A stretch of DNA of 64,000 bases from Pseudoscleropodium purum (taxonomy: Eukaryota > Streptophyta > Bryopsida > Hypnales > Brachytheciaceae). The notes beneath the pieces are model-generated. The model did no database searches, had not been told where the DNA came from, and was given only the letters and a program-made list of their open reading frames with translations. Position numbers and translations under genes: made by a program. The stretch spans positions 38,626,001-38,690,000 of the forward strand of contig OZ017797.1 of assembly GCA_963969395.1 (NCBI GenBank), in the 5' to 3' direction. Shown here piece by piece: positions 61,899-64,000 of this stretch; position 1 is the stretch's first letter; each line of letters opens with the position of its first letter.

Positions 61899-62675
61899 AA
61901 GCAGTTACGATAGTAACTGACTGATCAGCTCACACTGGGGTTTTACAATGTCTGAGCTGTTCAGATATGAGTTCTCGTTTTGCCTGATTCATTATGTTGC
62001 GACTTCATCTGATTTTCAAAATAGCAGGGACAGTGGTTTTGCGTTGATGACCTATTTTGTAAGGAGACTCAACGATTTGCTGAAAGAACTTAGCATTGTA
62101 AAGTAGTAGAAATGGGCAGACTTGGACTCTGCTGTACAGAAGTCATCAATACTTTCAAGGAACTTGATTCCTTCGTGGGCAGACATTTTTCTCAAGACGG
62201 ACTCCGGAACTCCTCAAATAACGTGCACCTTTTCAAGGGTATGCTGTCAATTTCAAATAATTGCCCGATCAATAAACAAAACTGTCATACTTTGAGATTT
62301 CGTTTAATTTTTTGTTCCTGAAGTTTTATTTGTTTTCTATTTTGTGTCGCCAGATGCCGCGATCGTTATGTCGATTGTCTCCCTTCACATTACACTTGCA
62401 GTCTTGATGGAGATCTCTAATGAACTAACATGATATTTGCTGAGTTAGATCTGTCAGGCTTATTTTTTGTGTTCACTCTTCATGTGTCCATGAGTAGCCC
62501 AATGGCAGCTATAGATGATGTATGGTGAGGAATGTCAGAAATTATATCTTTCAATGGTCGACGGGTGTCAGGAGTTGTGATGCGCCGCTTTTAGAAAGAT
62601 ACAAGAGGAGATCCGGGTTTACTTGTATGGATTCTGCTCTCAAATGCTCCATATTATGGAATCCCGACTTCTGAA
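61899..62675 (+). other. 3' UTR and downstream flank of the 59930 gene
   Basis: An AATAAA at 62271-62276 is a plausible polyadenylation signal about 370 bases after the stop. No second gene is seen here; the frame at 62112-62321 is a chance frame within the probable 3' UTR. Confidence 0.45.
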
Positions 62676-62880
62676 TCATTTGCAATCACTGAGCATTTCT
62701 TGAGCACTGTAACAGTATTGCGTTGTCATTTCCATTGTAAATCATTTGCGTTTTGTATCATTTGCAATCACGGAGCATTTCTGGAGCACTGTAACAGTCT
62801 TGCGTTTTCATTTCCAGACTAAATCATTTGCGTTTTGTATCACTTGCAATCACTGAGCTTTATATCAAAACTGTAACATA
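62676..62880. repeat. 82-bp tandem repeat, about 2.5 copies
   Basis: TTGCAATCAC recurs at 62680, 62762 and 62844 with 82-base spacing. Each full unit includes 'gagcactgtaacagt', 'attgcgtt'-like and 'aaatcatttgcgttttgtatca' blocks. The third copy is truncated. Confidence 0.85.
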
Positions 62881-63091
62881 CTTCCATTACAGGATACTAA
62901 AATTGTACAGAACTTGATTACACTGTAATGCCATCTCCAGAACCAATCTCTGCTATTAACACTTAAAATTCATGGTGGGATCGTGGGAACCTAACATCAT
63001 GTGTGCAGTGTATTACATTACTTAGCATACACACTACTGTAGTGTATTGCAAGGATAATGGATCTGTCACCTTATTTACGTTTACCACTGA

Positions 63092-64000
63092 ACGCCCCAG
63101 GGACCACAAGTGCCCTCACAAAGTTTCAAGTCCAATTCAAAGTGCTATAACTTTTGCATCCCGTGTTGAATTCAATAAAACATGTTGGGATTTGGGAAAT
63201 TTGCACTCTCTCTTCTAGTTTGTGTAGTAAAATTTTCAAATCAATCCAAGGCATACTCATTATTTGTAAGCCAATACAAATTCACAAGTTCAATTTGAGT
63301 CCACCAAATTGCACTTTATGGCTACAAATTGGGGGGTTTGTATCTCCATCTCATGTTTGTTTTCAATAAAATTTGTTGGGTAATGTTCCCCTTGCACTCT
63401 AGTTATTGTGGTAAAATTTTCATATCTATCCAAGTTGTTTGAATGTTTAGGAGCAATTTGAAATTCAAAATTCCAACATTTTTGCATTATGGTGAAATTT
63501 GGTGGCTTGTTTCTTCTTCATACAATGTTTGTTCTCATTAATTATGTTTGGAAAAGTTGAACATATTAGTTTAGATTGTACGACTAAAATTTTATATTAA
63601 CCCAAGAATTTTCGAGCAACTAAGAATTGTTTTAGTAGGAGGTTAAGCCTTGGATGTGTTTTTTTGCAACTTTTCTTGCTATTTTTTAACATTCTAAGGC
63701 CATTTTGCAAACACAATGAGTCAATTCAATGATATATTTTTCACCAATGTGTTTATATGCTAGTTTTGAATCACTCATAGTTTCAAGTTTTTTCATTTGA
63801 GTAGGTTTAGAAATTGAATTTCAACACTAAAACATTGTTATGTTGCAATTTCTTTAGTCAAATGACTCCAAATTTGATTTACAATATCTACAACACATAC
63901 ACTACAAGATTGTATAGTTAGATTTTTTTATCTTATTTACATTTAGATCTATAACACTTCAATAGCAATGATATTTTTTAACTCAAAAAAGCTTTGGGCC
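63092..64000. repeat. Dispersed repeat family A, copy running off the right edge
   Basis: Matches 40625-41597 in the same orientation from 'gggaccacaagtgccctcac' to 'caatagcaatgatattttt'. The window ends within about 20 bases of the expected right end. Confidence 0.7.

Noticed and set aside
1..64000. tRNA, rRNA, CRISPR or prokaryotic operon features
   Set aside because: No cloverleaf-like, rRNA-like or regularly spaced direct-repeat sequence was seen, and the genes have spliceosomal introns.

Overview
This is nuclear DNA of a land plant, most likely a bryophyte and possibly a Marchantia-type liverwort. The clade guess rests on three things: compact genes with GC-rich exons in an AT-rich background, two gene families that exist only or mainly in plants in this form, and a repeat-borne ORF that I remember as common in liverwort predictions. 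That last memory cannot be checked here. I see no rRNA, tRNA, CRISPR array or bacterial-type operon. All exon borders were placed by eye from GT/AG sites and reading frame.

Only two complete protein genes are supported. On the minus strand, 24431-20516 holds a five-exon, 923-residue ILP1/GCFC-domain protein, a spliceosome-disassembly and transcription-associated factor. On the plus strand, 59930-61898 holds a four-exon gene for a plant-specific acidic/serine-rich protein. It carries a GTGVFLPR motif and ends in EWTY. Its likely leader contains an intron, a 39-codon upstream ORF and a small hairpin just before the main ATG. A GC-rich stretch at 1-290 may be the 5' part of a further minus-strand gene running off the left edge.

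The rest is mobile-element debris. At 3.06-8.75 kb (minus) and 11.74-15.33 kb (plus) lie two divergent, oppositely oriented copies of one element. It carries a gag-like or 'plant transposon protein'-like ORF followed by a coiled coil. Both copies are dead, and the stops in the plus copy are transitions relative to the minus copy, as expected from decay of methylated cytosine. From 27 to 64 kb there are several families of terminal-inverted-repeat elements: two CACTA-type elements with 3-bp target duplications, one Harbinger-like MITE with TAA duplications, a four-copy GAGCCGACCC family, a TTAACCCCTAAA family and a GTAGAACC family. There are also LINE remnants in both orientations, unclassified dispersed repeats, and old tandem duplications of about 82, 248, 263 and 328 bp.

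Several small GC-rich islands (39.9-40.6, 42.1-42.35, 54.55-54.75 kb) contain short coding-like frames. They may be captured exons or small genes. No regulatory interplay between the two real genes can be inferred; they are 35 kb apart, separated by repeats.
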